Under the pieces are notes generated by a model. It ran no database searches, was not told where the DNA came from, and was given only the letters and a program-made list of their open reading frames with translations. 64,000 bases of DNA from Paenibacillus piri (lineage in GTDB: Bacteria > Bacillota > Bacilli > Paenibacillales > NBRC-103111). Location of the stretch: NCBI RefSeq assembly GCF_004354045.1, contig NZ_SMRT01000002.1, positions 620,001 to 684,000 on the forward strand, read 5' to 3'. Each line of letters opens with the position of its first letter. Positions within the stretch are counted from its first letter, which is position 1. Shown one piece after another: positions 9,333 to 18,159 of the stretch. A program made the position numbers and the translations under genes.

Positions 9333-9521
9333 TTATTGAATGGTTTTACGGTTGTTGTTTTGAATAAATTGATCCTCGAGAGAACGCTTAATCTTTTGCA
9401 TTACTTCAACTTCCAGCTGATGATTTTGTGGAAAACGAACACCGGTTAACGCAAGCGCCTCATTCAACGTCAGCTCGACTGAGATTGTTTTCTCCTGCCG
9501 GTTTTGTGCCTCGTAAGTCAT
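9333..9521 (-). CDS. small hypothetical protein, 62 residues
   Basis: Not recognised. A soluble protein, MTYEAQNRQEKT at the start, with an amphipathic central part and a charged, Asn-rich C-terminus (QNNNRK). The ATG at 9521 is preferred over ATG 9527 because AAAGGAG lies 8 bases upstream of the former and only two from the latter. It has its own promoter (9626-9654) and terminator (9283-9319), which supports a real, independently expressed gene. Confidence 0.65.
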   Translation of the reverse strand: MTYEAQNRQEKTISVELTLNEALALTGVRFPQNHQLEVEVMQKIKRSLEDQFIQNNNRKTIQ

Positions 9522-9625
9522 TGTCATCGCTCCTTTACATGATCGTTTTGCTGCACCAAGATAGGGGGATTTTAGCTACGAGTGAAGGATCAAAATTGCG
9601 GAAAGCCTTGATATTGCTTAATTTC

Positions 9626-9654
9626 AATATAACACATCATGTCATGTTTTTCAA
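9626..9654 (-). promoter_or_regulatory. sigma-A promoter for the 62-residue protein gene
   Basis: On the minus strand TTGAAA (complement of 9649-9654), a 17-base spacer and TATATT (complement of 9626-9631), about 105 bp upstream of the start codon. Confidence 0.65.
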
Positions 9655-9693
9655 GGGCAAACGACGGAGAAAACAAATTTATTTACGGTACAA

Positions 9694-9894
9694 TCATAGG
9701 CTCGATTGCTTGCGCATATTGCGTTGCAGCGTCACGATCAGGCTGTCGATTTCCTGACTCAGCTCTATAACCTCAGGGGCGAGAAACGTTCCTTTTTGCT
9801 CGACCAGCTTGTACAACTTTCGCTGCATTTGTTCCAGATGCAATTTAAGAGCTGCTTCTTCATGGATAGGATGCTTCATCTTGTACAACCCCAT
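9694..9894 (-). CDS. Spo0E-like aspartyl-phosphate phosphatase
   Basis: Small regulator expected to dephosphorylate a response regulator such as Spo0A~P and so delay sporulation. 66 residues forming two helices. The Spo0E-family signature (S-x-x-x-D) is seen in ELSQEIDSLIV near the C-terminus. Two starts are possible: ATG 9894 or ATG 9879. The latter has GGGG about ten bases upstream, the former no clear box, so the start is uncertain. It stands alone with no partner gene. The family call rests on the motif and size. Confidence 0.75.
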   Translation of the reverse strand: MGLYKMKHPIHEEAALKLHLEQMQRKLYKLVEQKGTFLAPEVIELSQEIDSLIVTLQRNMRKQSSL

Positions 9895-10053
9895 TCATAT
9901 GCATTTTTACCGGGACGAAGCCCAATTATAATATGAATCTCTTGTGAAAAATGTAAGTATTTGTCGATTGAAAATATAAAATTTTTGTGACATTGTGCCG
10001 AATAGAAGCATGATTTCCAGAAATAATAATCGCAGGGGAGGTGAACGGTCAGC

Positions 10054-10200
10054 ATGGATAGCGGAAAAGCGAACACAAAAAACAACCCGAATTTTAAAGA
10101 AAATAAATTTACCGAGGAAGAGGCCATCATGCATGCGGACAAAGCGGCAGGACGTCCGGCCAGCTTGAATGAAATATCGAAGCAAACGAATCCCCAATAA
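10054..10200 (+). CDS. small hydrophilic protein, 48 residues
   Basis: Not recognised. ATG at 10054 is preceded by GGGGAGGTGA (10035-10044), a very strong ribosome binding site. The product is highly polar (MDSGKANTKNNPNF at the start, then an acidic TEEEA stretch). It has no hydrophobic segment. A terminator follows 13 bases after the stop. Size and composition recall small acid-soluble or spore-associated proteins, but I see no diagnostic motif. Confidence 0.6.
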   Translation: MDSGKANTKNNPNFKENKFTEEEAIMHADKAAGRPASLNEISKQTNPQ

Positions 10201-10212
10201 ATTTTTGAAACC

Positions 10213-10247
10213 AAAAACCGCCAATTACGTAACGTATGGCGGTTTTT
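10213..10247 (+). terminator. rho-independent terminator
   Basis: AAAAACCGCC (10213-10222) pairs perfectly with GGCGGTTTTT (10238-10247). The A and T tracts at both sides allow it to act in either direction. Confidence 0.85.
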
Positions 10248-10367
10248 GCTGCATTTGTATGGACTTGTCGAATTCGCTCATGGTACTATTTCAATGTGGC
10301 AAACGTTGGATATTAGCTGCATTAATTATTTATATTATTAATCATACATAAAGGAGTACCGATTTTT

Positions 10368-12155
10368 ATGCGCCGTTTACTATCCGCAGCCGTGAAGCCG
10401 GCCGCTTTGCTCGGCACAGCATTGGCGGCAGGGCTGCTAATCCCCCGCGCCGCCGAGGCTGTATCCGCAACGACGATGCAGTTGCAGTTGTTCGCCGATC
10501 AACCGCAAGCGTCCGTTAACGGGCAAAATTTTAATCTTGACGAGCCTCCGGCCATGATCGACGGACAATTTTATGCGCCTGCCAGATGGCTTGCCGATAC
10601 GCTGCGCCTGTCATTGGACTGGGATGGCGATACCCGCACGATCCGTCTCGTGGCGCCTAAAGCCTTCATCGAGTTTGACGCTCCGAACAATAAAATAAAG
10701 GTAAACGGCAGCTCGATCCCGTTTGATTCGGTTGCCGTCATTCGCAACGACAAGCTGCTCGTTCAGCTTGCCTGGCTGGCTCCCTATGCGAATCTTCCGT
10801 TTCGTTATCAGGATGAGACAAAGAGCGTTGTGGCCAACTTTATTCGGCAGCCGTCAGGACCGTACCAAGAGTCTCAGCTGCGCGGCGACGACGCTCAGCC
10901 GAATTCGAAGCCGGCGGCAATTTTTGCATTCGGCAAATCGGAATACCGGCTAGGTGAGCCGGTGGACATTATTGATTTGAGCTACGATCCGGACGCCGAA
11001 GGGCTGCCCGATTACGAATGGACAGGCAAGCAGGAGGCTTACTTCAAGCCCGGCGTTTATACGGTAACGCTTCGAGTGAGCGACGGTCACGGCAATCGCA
11101 GCGAGCCTTTCTCGAAAAGCGTGAAAGTACGGGATGAGCTTTATGTCGGCGAAGATGAATATCCGTTTTATTTTAAACCGGCCGGAACGACGGCGAGGGC
11201 GAAGGCGGCCTGGCTGGATAGCGTGAAAAGCGTGGGTGCCGATGCGGTGACGGTCAGGCAGTCGACCGAGCGCCCGCTGATCCGCGGAAGCAGCGCACAG
11301 CCTGTAACGGAAAAAGGCTATCTGTATCAGGACACTATCGCCAAGCAAGCCCGCTTGTCTTTGCAATACGCGAACGGACTGGACAAGCCGGCCCGGATCG
11401 CCGTCGTGCTCAGAAATGAAAGTACGACGAAGCCGGTCAAGGTGACCACGCAGCAATTGGCGGAGTCGCAGCCTTCGGTGTATGCTCCGCTTAGAGCGCA
11501 GAAGACGCTGGAAACGTTTCTTGCAGGCGGGTCGGCCGCAGATGAGCTGTCGATTGAACCCGGAGCTGCGGTGTTTTACAAGACGAGCCCGGTGCTAGCG
11601 CCCGGTCAAGCGTTTCAAGGACTGTACGACCTGGCGAGCAGCGGCGCTGTAACCGTCTCTTATGTGCTGATGGAGCCGGAGGACAAGCTGTACCAGCTTG
11701 GTTCTTACCGGACCATTGCTCTGAAAGAGAGCGGGAACGGAACGTACCCCGTCTCCGAAGTCGGCTGGCAGGTGGATGCGCGCACTTTGACCGCGCCAAC
11801 CGCTATCGGGTTCGGAGACAGTACAGTTGAAGCGACGATTGCCGGTACGGATGCATTGAATAAGCGGGAGGCGCCGGCTCCGGGGTTTGCCGGTGTGCAC
11901 TATCGGCTCGAGCTGGAAACCGGCCGGCCGACAACGGTAGCGATCCATCCGCGCAGCGGCTATTTCCAGGGGGCGATCCGCGTCGACGGCAATGTGGTTG
12001 CCGGTCCGTCCGGCGGATTGACTTCCAACGATATATTGATTATACATCGAACGTCGCTGGCCAAGAAAAATGCCGTGATTGAGCTGATGGCCGCCGACGG
12101 CAGTCAAATTCCGGTTGATCTCGTCCTGATCCCGCTGCGGCCGGCAGCCGAATAA
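10368..12155 (+). CDS. secreted protein with copper-amine-oxidase-like N-terminal domain and PKD-like domain
   Basis: A 595-residue exported protein with a signal peptide ending near AEA at residue ~31. Residues ~45-150 look like the Cu-amine-oxidase N1 (stalk) domain common in Paenibacillus surface proteins (VNGQNFNLDEPPAMIDGQFY; APARWLADTLRL). Residues ~185-255 form a PKD-like beta domain (YRLGEPVDIIDLSYDPDA). The remaining ~330 residues are of unknown fold. No transpeptidase, LPXTG or SLH motif is visible, so the protein is probably released or bound non-covalently. GGAG lies 11 bases before the ATG. A paralogue follows directly, and a shared transcript is likely. Function unknown; no catalytic motif seen. 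Confidence 0.8.
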   Translation: MRRLLSAAVKPAALLGTALAAGLLIPRAAEAVSATTMQLQLFADQPQASVNGQNFNLDEPPAMIDGQFYAPARWLADTLRLSLDWDGDTRTIRLVAPKAFIEFDAPNNKIKVNGSSIPFDSVAVIRNDKLLVQLAWLAPYANLPFRYQDETKSVVANFIRQPSGPYQESQLRGDDAQPNSKPAAIFAFGKSEYRLGEPVDIIDLSYDPDAEGLPDYEWTGKQEAYFKPGVYTVTLRVSDGHGNRSEPFSKSVKVRDELYVGEDEYPFYFKPAGTTARAKAAWLDSVKSVGADAVTVRQSTERPLIRGSSAQPVTEKGYLYQDTIAKQARLSLQYANGLDKPARIAVVLRNESTTKPVKVTTQQLAESQPSVYAPLRAQKTLETFLAGGSAADELSIEPGAAVFYKTSPVLAPGQAFQGLYDLASSGAVTVSYVLMEPEDKLYQLGSYRTIALKESGNGTYPVSEVGWQVDARTLTAPTAIGFGDSTVEATIAGTDALNKREAPAPGFAGVHYRLELETGRPTTVAIHPRSGYFQGAIRVDGNVVAGPSGGLTSNDILIIHRTSLAKKNAVIELMAADGSQIPVDLVLIPLRPAAE

Positions 12156-12228
12156 AGCAAACCGGGCCCATATCGTTTACGAACTTATTTTTCATTTTTA
12201 ATTCATACCAAAGGAGTAGTAGAGCGAA

Positions 12229-14175
12229 ATGTTCGTGTTCAATAAACTGACCCTAGGGTTGGCCGCGCTATTTGTGTGGGCGGGCTCCCTTACCGCAGCC
12301 GCAGCGACACCGGCGGCGGAAGCGACAGCTGCGACAATGCCTGCAGCCGAGACGCCGACGGCCGATGCGCCTGCCGCGGCAACATCCGCAGCCGATAAGC
12401 CGGCAGCCGATGCATCGACTGCCAATGCGGCAACGGCCAAGACGACGACAGACAATTCATCAGCTGCCAAAACATCCGCTCCTGACGCGGCCTCGGCCCC
12501 GCAAAGCAGATCGCTGCTGATGTATTTCGGCAAAGGCGAAGCCTATCTTAACGGCAGATCCATCAAGCTGCCTGCCCCTGCATTGAAGTTTAAAGATAAA
12601 TCGTACATCCCGGCGGCCGTACTCCCGGAAACGCTGGGCATTCCCGTGCAATGGGACGCAGAAAGCGGCAGTGTGCAAATTACAACGCCGTCGGGCTTCT
12701 TGTCCTTTCAATTATCCGGCCGCAGCCTGTTTGTCAACGGTGTTAAAGAGGAATTCGGGGAGACGGCATTTGTGCAAAACGACCGGCTGTACATCGAGCT
12801 GAATTGGTTAAACCGGTACATCGGCTTTAAAGCTTCCGCCAGCAAGGAGCTGGAGCGGTTGGAACTGCTGTATGTGGCGATGCCGGGCAAAGCCGGCTTT
12901 TACAACGATACGATGCCGAATGCAAGACCGATTGCGAAGTTCGCGGTAAACAAAGAGAAATACCGGCTCGGCGAGCCGATCCTGTACACCGATCTGAGCT
13001 ACGATCCGGACGGCGACGCCATCAAAAGTACGAATTGGACAGGGAAGGCGGAAGCGATCTTCGAGCCGGGACTGTTTAAGGTTTCGTTGAAGGTGACCGA
13101 CGACAAGGGGACGGAAAGCGAAGTGTTTTCCCATAATGTCGAAATCATAAACGAGCCGTATCTCGATCCGTTTGAATTTAAAGTGTACCATGAGCCGGTC
13201 GGCACGTTCGTCAAGGAGGAGGAGCAGACGCTGCGCAGCTATTTGCGCGGTATCCCGCAGCTGCCCAATGCCGCTCATCTGTCGCAGGAGAGGCCGCTGA
13301 TTGTGAGCGACAGCCCGGAGACGTTCGAGGAGAAAGGCTTTTTATACCAGGAAAAAGTGAACGGCAAAGCAAGGCTGTATGCGGATCATGTGAACGGGAT
13401 GAAAGAAAAGGTACAGTTTGCGATCGTTGCCCGCAATGCGAATATGGAGACGCCTGTACGGATTACGACGACGCGCCAAGGGGAAGTAAATCCGTCGATT
13501 TACGCGAACCTGATCGGCAATGAGGCGTCCATCGAGTTTCTGCAAAGCCGGATGACGCCGGAAACGATGGTGCTGCAGCCGGGGCAAACGGCGTTTTATA
13601 AAAAAATGCCGGAATTTTACCCGGGTCAGGGCATGAACGTTATCTACGATGTGGAAACCGACGGGGACGTATATTTCTCGTTTGTCGCGATGGATGCCGG
13701 TGCGGATGTGGATTCGATCGGGATGTATCGGCAGCTGGATTTCGCGGGCCATGTCAGAGGCACCTTCAGTGGCTCGGATATAAGCTGGAATGTCGATGCG
13801 AGCTCACTCAGCAAGCCGTCCAGCCTTGGGATCGGCGATGTGGCGACGGATGCTTTCGTAACGGGTCATGACCTGTTTATGAAAAAGGAATCGTTGAACC
13901 TGGGCAACTACGGAGTCGTATACAGCATTCATATCAACAAGCCGCGCAAAATGGCCGTGCTGCTGCTGCCGCGCGGGGGCGTATTCAGAGGGCCGTTCGA
14001 GGTTAACGGCAAAATCGTGCAGGCGCCTCCTTCCGGCATTATGAATGACTATCAAGGCTATACGATATTGGCCAGGACGGACGGCACCGAGCCAAGCCTG
14101 GACATCGAATTTACGCCTGCGGCAGGTTCGGCTTTCCCGGTGGATCTCATTTTTTACCCGCTCGACAACAAGTAA
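12229..14175 (+). CDS. secreted paralogue with Ala/Thr/Pro-rich linker, stalk-like and PKD-like domains
   Basis: A 648-residue exported protein homologous to its upstream neighbour across almost the whole length. Shared blocks include YRLGEP...DLSYDPD, the W-T-G-K segment, EKGFLYQ, and a C-terminal region ending in PVDLIFYPL versus PVDLVLIPL. After the signal peptide it has a low-complexity linker of about 65 residues (Ala, Thr, Pro, Ser, Asp) absent from the first copy; this may be a spacer or glycosylated segment. GGAG is 12 bases upstream of ATG 12229, 73 bp after the previous stop. The pair probably arose by duplication. A hairpin follows at 14204-14248. Biochemical role unknown. Confidence 0.8.
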   Translation: MFVFNKLTLGLAALFVWAGSLTAAAATPAAEATAATMPAAETPTADAPAAATSAADKPAADASTANAATAKTTTDNSSAAKTSAPDAASAPQSRSLLMYFGKGEAYLNGRSIKLPAPALKFKDKSYIPAAVLPETLGIPVQWDAESGSVQITTPSGFLSFQLSGRSLFVNGVKEEFGETAFVQNDRLYIELNWLNRYIGFKASASKELERLELLYVAMPGKAGFYNDTMPNARPIAKFAVNKEKYRLGEPILYTDLSYDPDGDAIKSTNWTGKAEAIFEPGLFKVSLKVTDDKGTESEVFSHNVEIINEPYLDPFEFKVYHEPVGTFVKEEEQTLRSYLRGIPQLPNAAHLSQERPLIVSDSPETFEEKGFLYQEKVNGKARLYADHVNGMKEKVQFAIVARNANMETPVRITTTRQGEVNPSIYANLIGNEASIEFLQSRMTPETMVLQPGQTAFYKKMPEFYPGQGMNVIYDVETDGDVYFSFVAMDAGADVDSIGMYRQLDFAGHVRGTFSGSDISWNVDASSLSKPSSLGIGDVATDAFVTGHDLFMKKESLNLGNYGVVYSIHINKPRKMAVLLLPRGGVFRGPFEVNGKIVQAPPSGIMNDYQGYTILARTDGTEPSLDIEFTPAAGSAFPVDLIFYPLDNK

Positions 14176-14203
14176 GCCGACAAGCCGCGTAAAATTGCAT
14201 GTA

Positions 14204-14248
14204 AAGACGCTTCCATTCCCGCTGCGCTAGCGGCTTTGGAGGCGTCTT
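14204..14248 (+). terminator. possible terminator after the paralogue pair
   Basis: AAGACGC (14204-14210) pairs with GCGTCTT (14242-14248), and an inner TCCA/TGGA extends the stem. The T-run is weak, so this may be an mRNA-end stabiliser. Confidence 0.5.
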
Positions 14249-14348
14249 CGTATGATTAGGTCAGCCACAATTACCGGTTAGCCTTTGCACATGGATTGAG
14301 GATGATGCGCTTCGTCGCATCCTTTGAAAACGCTTTGTTGACAATCGC

Positions 14349-15248
14349 TCAGTCGGATTTCGTGCCCTCCGTAATATTGAACAGCTCAGGCACTGTAACC
14401 AGCTGGATTCCGGAATGGGTCAAGCTTTCAATGATTTTGGGAAGAGCCTGTACGGTTCCAATCAGGTCTTCGCCCTCGCCGCCTGCTCCATGCTGAAGGA
14501 TGACGGCGCCCGGCTTGACGTGACCGAGCACGTTGGCGCTGACCTGATCGGCGGTAAGCCCTTTCCAGTCGAGCGAATCGACATTCCAGTTAATAATATG
14601 GTAATTCAGGCTGGCCATCCATTGGATCTGGTCTTCGCTGATATTGCCGTAAGGCGGCCTGAACAATCGCGGCTTATATCCGATAAGAGGCGCGAGCGCC
14701 TGCTCGGTCCGCAATATTTCGTTTTGGAACACTGCATCGCTCACTCTCGGCAAATTCGGATGACTGTAGCTGTGGCTCCCGATCGCATGGCCTTCGTCCA
14801 CCATCCGCTTGACGATGTCGGGATGCGCCTCGGCTCGGTTTCCGATCGTAAAGAACGTCGCTCTGACCCCGTACTGCTTCAATATATCAAGCAATTGAGG
14901 CGTATACTCCGTATCGGGAACATCATCGAAAGTAAGCGCTGCTTTCCGTTGTCCCGACGGGCCGTTGAATAAAAAAGTGCTTTCGTATTTATGATGCAAA
15001 TCGGCTAACGACAACGGGCGATTTTCGCGTTGAACACTTTCGCGGCCGGCCGACAGCTTGGGAGTTTTTGCAGGCTCCGTGATTTGGACGGGCGGCTCCC
15101 CGCTTTTCCGTTCCATGCTCGGCGGCTGTCCGTGCTGAGGAAGCGACTGCTGCTTCAGTTGCCTTGACGAATTGCCGGCACATGCGGTGGTCATAAGGAT
15201 CAGTGCGGCGGATAAACATAACCACGCGGAGAAGCTTGAACGGTGCAT
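14349..15248 (-). CDS. polysaccharide deacetylase (NodB domain) lipoprotein
   Basis: Predicted extracellular carbohydrate esterase 4 enzyme removing N-acetyl groups from peptidoglycan or another GlcNAc polymer. A hydrophobic N-terminus ends in ILMTTAC, a lipobox-like site, followed by a ~60-residue linker. All CE4 motifs are visible: TFDDVPD (motif 1, metal Asp), HSYSHPN (motif 2, metal His), RPPYG (motif 3), NVDSLDW (motif 4) and VILQHG (motif 5). The ATG at 15248 is preferred; the GTG at 15257 sits only two bases after AAAGG. About 300 residues fits PgdA/PdaA-like proteins. Monocistronic. The exact glycan is unknown. Confidence 0.92.
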   Translation of the reverse strand: MHRSSFSAWLCLSAALILMTTACAGNSSRQLKQQSLPQHGQPPSMERKSGEPPVQITEPAKTPKLSAGRESVQRENRPLSLADLHHKYESTFLFNGPSGQRKAALTFDDVPDTEYTPQLLDILKQYGVRATFFTIGNRAEAHPDIVKRMVDEGHAIGSHSYSHPNLPRVSDAVFQNEILRTEQALAPLIGYKPRLFRPPYGNISEDQIQWMASLNYHIINWNVDSLDWKGLTADQVSANVLGHVKPGAVILQHGAGGEGEDLIGTVQALPKIIESLTHSGIQLVTVPELFNITEGTKSD

Positions 15249-15413
15249 CCATTTCACAACCTTTCTAAAGATTGGATATAGTTACTTTGCGTCGTTATCC
15301 GGTTTTTATGTATTCGTCCGCCGGCGCTTTTGGAAATATGGTTTTTTGTAGAGCCAAGTTGTTATATAATAAAGGCTAATGACGATTATGGTGGGAAAGG
15401 AAGAAGCGATCGA

Positions 15414-16142
15414 ATGATTATTGTACGAAATTTATCGAAATCATTTCCGCCGGATCATCAAATATTATCCCGGCTCAGCTTTCAAGCGGACGAGGGAGAA
15501 CTGATCGCCTTGATCGGGGGAAGCGGCAGCGGCAAAACGACGCTGTTCCGCTGCTTGTCGCTTAAGGAAAAATGGGACGAGGGCCAATATATATACGATG
15601 GCAAAGATATTTCCGGGGTAGCCGGACTGGAGCAGTTCAAGCTGCGCAAGGATTGGGCGTTTCTTGAGGAGAAGCCGAATTTGAATCCGCGAAAATCTGC
15701 ATTGAAAAATGTGCTGAGCGGGTTGTTCTTTCATAAAGCGTGGTGGCGCATGTTGACCGGCACGACATCGAATGACGATCATATGACGGCCATGGATTAT
15801 TTGGACAAGGTGGGCCTGCTGGATAAAGCGCATGAACCGGTCGAGAAGCTGAGCGGCGGGGAAAAGCAGCGGGTGGCGATCGCCAAGGCGTTGATTCGCG
15901 GCGCGAAAGTGATTTATGCCGACGAGCCCGTATCGGGCCTCGATCCGGAGGCGGCTATGCGCGTCCTGGAAGACTTGAAGGCGATTTGCGAAAAAGATAA
16001 GGTCATCGTGTTTTGCAGCCTGCATCAGGTGGAATTGGCGGAGAAATTCGGGTCGCGGATTTGGGGATTGTCCGGCGGCAAGCTGGTCGTGGACATTGCG
16101 GGCAGACGATTGACTCACCGGGAAAAAGAATTGATTTTCTAA
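15414..16142 (+). CDS. orphan ABC transporter ATP-binding protein (PhnC-like)
   Basis: A 242-residue ABC ATPase. Walker A GGSGSGKTTL is near residue 33, the signature LSGGEKQRVAIAKAL follows, then Walker B IYADEPVSGLDP, and a switch His in CSLHQ. The closest resemblance by eye is to the phosphonate importer subunit PhnC. No permease or binding protein is encoded next to it. Both flanking genes are transcribed on the other strand, so it must work with a membrane partner encoded elsewhere or have a non-transport role. ATG 15414 is preceded by GGAAAGGAAG. A TATAAT at 15365-15370 may be its -10 box, but I see no -35 at proper distance. Confidence 0.85.
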   Translation: MIIVRNLSKSFPPDHQILSRLSFQADEGELIALIGGSGSGKTTLFRCLSLKEKWDEGQYIYDGKDISGVAGLEQFKLRKDWAFLEEKPNLNPRKSALKNVLSGLFFHKAWWRMLTGTTSNDDHMTAMDYLDKVGLLDKAHEPVEKLSGGEKQRVAIAKALIRGAKVIYADEPVSGLDPEAAMRVLEDLKAICEKDKVIVFCSLHQVELAEKFGSRIWGLSGGKLVVDIAGRRLTHREKELIF

Positions 16143-16210
16143 AATAAAGCGCTGTCTTTAGTATATAAACAACAAAAAAACGGGTGTCCGGGCGCGCCAT
16201 CCGGGTAAAA

Positions 16211-16245
16211 AAGCTTCCAGCTGCCGTATAGCGGGCCGGAAGCTT
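16211..16245 (-). terminator. bidirectional terminator between convergent genes
   Basis: AAGCTTCC (16211-16218) pairs with GGAAGCTT (16238-16245). On the minus strand the stem is followed by TTTTTT, ending the reductase gene; on the plus strand CTTTAGTT follows. Confidence 0.75.
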
Positions 16246-16291
16246 CTTTAGTTACGGAAAAGTGCCCGATAATCCGTTCCGAATAGTATAG

Positions 16292-17275
16292 TTAGCCGGG
16301 AGGGCGCGTTCCTGTAATATAACGCGCGATCATCCCGCCATGCAGCCGTCCGGTCTCGATAAACACTTCGTTCGCGTTGCTGCCTGAAGCGGCGACACCG
16401 GCGATGAACAGTCCGGGCACTGTCGTTTCCATTGTTTCAGGATTATGGATCGGGGCGGTCAACTGTTCATTCATTTTCGCGCCGGCGGCAATGAGCATGC
16501 TCCGGTCCGGCCGGAAACCCGTCAACGCGAGTACAAAGTCGTTGTCCAGCTCGGTTTCCCGATCGCCGCTCACGATCGTAACCGCCCGTTCGCCGATCCG
16601 GGTGACGCGCGAATGGAACAGCATCTTAATCCGGCCCTTATCGACCATGCTTTCGAACACCGGCAGCACCCAGGGCTTAATGTTGGGCGAATAGCTCTCG
16701 CCGCGGTATACCACAGTCACTTCGGCGCCGGCGCGGAGCAGGTCCATGGCAGCGTCGATCGCCGAATTGTTGCCTCCGATGATCGTCACCTTCGTTCCGC
16801 TGTAAGGGTGGGCTTCACGATAATAATGGGTCACCTTCGACAGCTCCTCGCCGGGAATGCCGAGCAGGTTAGGATGATCGAAATATCCCGTCGCCACAAC
16901 TACGTTGCGGGCCCGGGCCGTCGAGTCAAGTCCCGTGCGGTCGGTCAGGCTGAGCTCGAAAGAGCCGTCATCCTGCCTGTCAATCCGGTTCACGGTATGA
17001 TATGGCTGAATGCGCAGCTCGCTCCGCAATGCCGCATTCCGGTAATAATGCAAAGCCTCCAGCCGCGTCGGCTTCTCGTTGGGCGTCGTAAACGGTATGC
17101 CGCCGATCTCAAGCAGCTCCGGCGTACTGAAAAATTGCATGTAAGTGGGATATAAATAAATCGAATAGGCCACGCACTGCTTTTCGATAATTAACGGCTG
17201 AATTCCCAATTTCGCAAGCTCGATGGCGGCGGACAGGCCGCAAGGTCCGGCACCGATAATAATGACGTTCTCCAA
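16292..17275 (-). CDS. ypdA: YpdA family putative bacillithiol disulfide reductase
   Basis: Flavoprotein of the thioredoxin-reductase superfamily that in Firmicutes reduces bacillithiol disulfide with NADPH. The FAD motif GAGPCGLSAAIE lies at the very N-terminus with the characteristic Cys in place of the usual Ala, the NADPH motif is IIGGNNSAIDAAMDL, and the C-terminal FAD segment is GLFIAGVAASG. There is no CxxC redox pair, as expected for YpdA. The TTG at 17275 is chosen because GGGGTG lies six bases upstream. This gives 327 residues, matching the family (about 325). It is transcribed towards the orphan ABC gene and ends in a shared terminator. Confidence 0.9.
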   Translation of the reverse strand: MENVIIIGAGPCGLSAAIELAKLGIQPLIIEKQCVAYSIYLYPTYMQFFSTPELLEIGGIPFTTPNEKPTRLEALHYYRNAALRSELRIQPYHTVNRIDRQDDGSFELSLTDRTGLDSTARARNVVVATGYFDHPNLLGIPGEELSKVTHYYREAHPYSGTKVTIIGGNNSAIDAAMDLLRAGAEVTVVYRGESYSPNIKPWVLPVFESMVDKGRIKMLFHSRVTRIGERAVTIVSGDRETELDNDFVLALTGFRPDRSMLIAAGAKMNEQLTAPIHNPETMETTVPGLFIAGVAASGSNANEVFIETGRLHGGMIARYITGTRPPG

Positions 17276-17363
17276 AGCAAACACCCCGTTTGTCAATTGC
17301 GTGAAATGAGCATCAAGCTCCTTTTATATAGTAACCGATTCACGCAATCGATTCCACATCGCA

Positions 17364-17966
17364 TTAGCCTTCCAATGGCAGGGGCGGGGCGTCGTGCTTT
17401 TTCCGGCATACATAGACGAAGGCCGGCGGGACGTTGAGCAGCACAAACCGGATCATCTCGATATCGAAATAGCCGCTTAGCTGTTTTTTCATTTGCAGCG
17501 AATATTGAAAAGCGATGAACAGCCCGCCCGGCTTGAGCGATTGCACGACCTGATTCACGATTTCATCGCGCAGCTGCTTCGGAAAATTGGCAAAGGGGAG
17601 ACCGCTGATAATGCAATCCACATGATCCAGCCCGTGCTGCCGTACGGCGCTGTGCAGCAGTCTCGCTTCCGAATACGTATGGCTTTGCGGATATTGCGTT
17701 CTCAGCTGCTTGCGCAAATGGCTGTCCTTTTCGAACAACAGGATTTGCGTGCCCGGTGCGGCGGCTTGGCAAATCGCTTTCGTAATAACGCCTGTCCCGG
17801 CGCCGAGCTCGGCGATGCTGTTGATTTCGGGCCAGGACGCCGAGTCGACCATTTTATCGGCCAGAAAGCGCGAGCTTGGCGTTACGCTGCCGATCGATTG
17901 CGGCTTACGTATAAATTTATATAAAAATATCATTTTGTCGAGAGCTGATATTTGGTTGAAGTTCAA
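17364..17966 (-). CDS. SAM-dependent methyltransferase, phospholipid N-methyltransferase-like
   Basis: A 200-residue class I methyltransferase. The SAM-binding loop is IAELGAGTGVITKAI near residue 52, followed by the acidic residue in LLFEKDSHLRKQL. CIISGLPFANFP corresponds to motif IV in the form (S-G-L-P-F) typical of PmtA and rRNA adenine methyltransferase-like phospholipid methylases. The TTG at 17966 is preceded by GGGGG eight bases away. It lies 88 bp upstream of the ypdA start on the same strand, so the two may be cotranscribed. Substrate (phosphatidylethanolamine, rRNA or other) is not resolved. Confidence 0.78.
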   Translation of the reverse strand: MNFNQISALDKMIFLYKFIRKPQSIGSVTPSSRFLADKMVDSASWPEINSIAELGAGTGVITKAICQAAAPGTQILLFEKDSHLRKQLRTQYPQSHTYSEARLLHSAVRQHGLDHVDCIISGLPFANFPKQLRDEIVNQVVQSLKPGGLFIAFQYSLQMKKQLSGYFDIEMIRFVLLNVPPAFVYVCRKKHDAPPLPLEG

Positions 17967-18159
17967 TCCATTTTCCCCCTTTTGATATTTATATTATCCA
18001 AATCATAACCGATATACCTTAAAAGTTCCTAATTTTATCATTAAAATTTTAAAAAAAGTTAAATTATTCCAATCTATCATAATTGTTGATCGAGATTCAT
18101 AGAGTAGAATCATAGACTGCCGAATGGCTATTTTACAAGACAAAGGAGCGTATGCCGCT

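Noticed and set aside
15346..15370. TTGTAG and TATAAT as promoter of the orphan ABC ATPase gene
   Set aside because: The spacer would be only 13 bases. The TATAAT may be a true -10 box but the pair is not a normal promoter.
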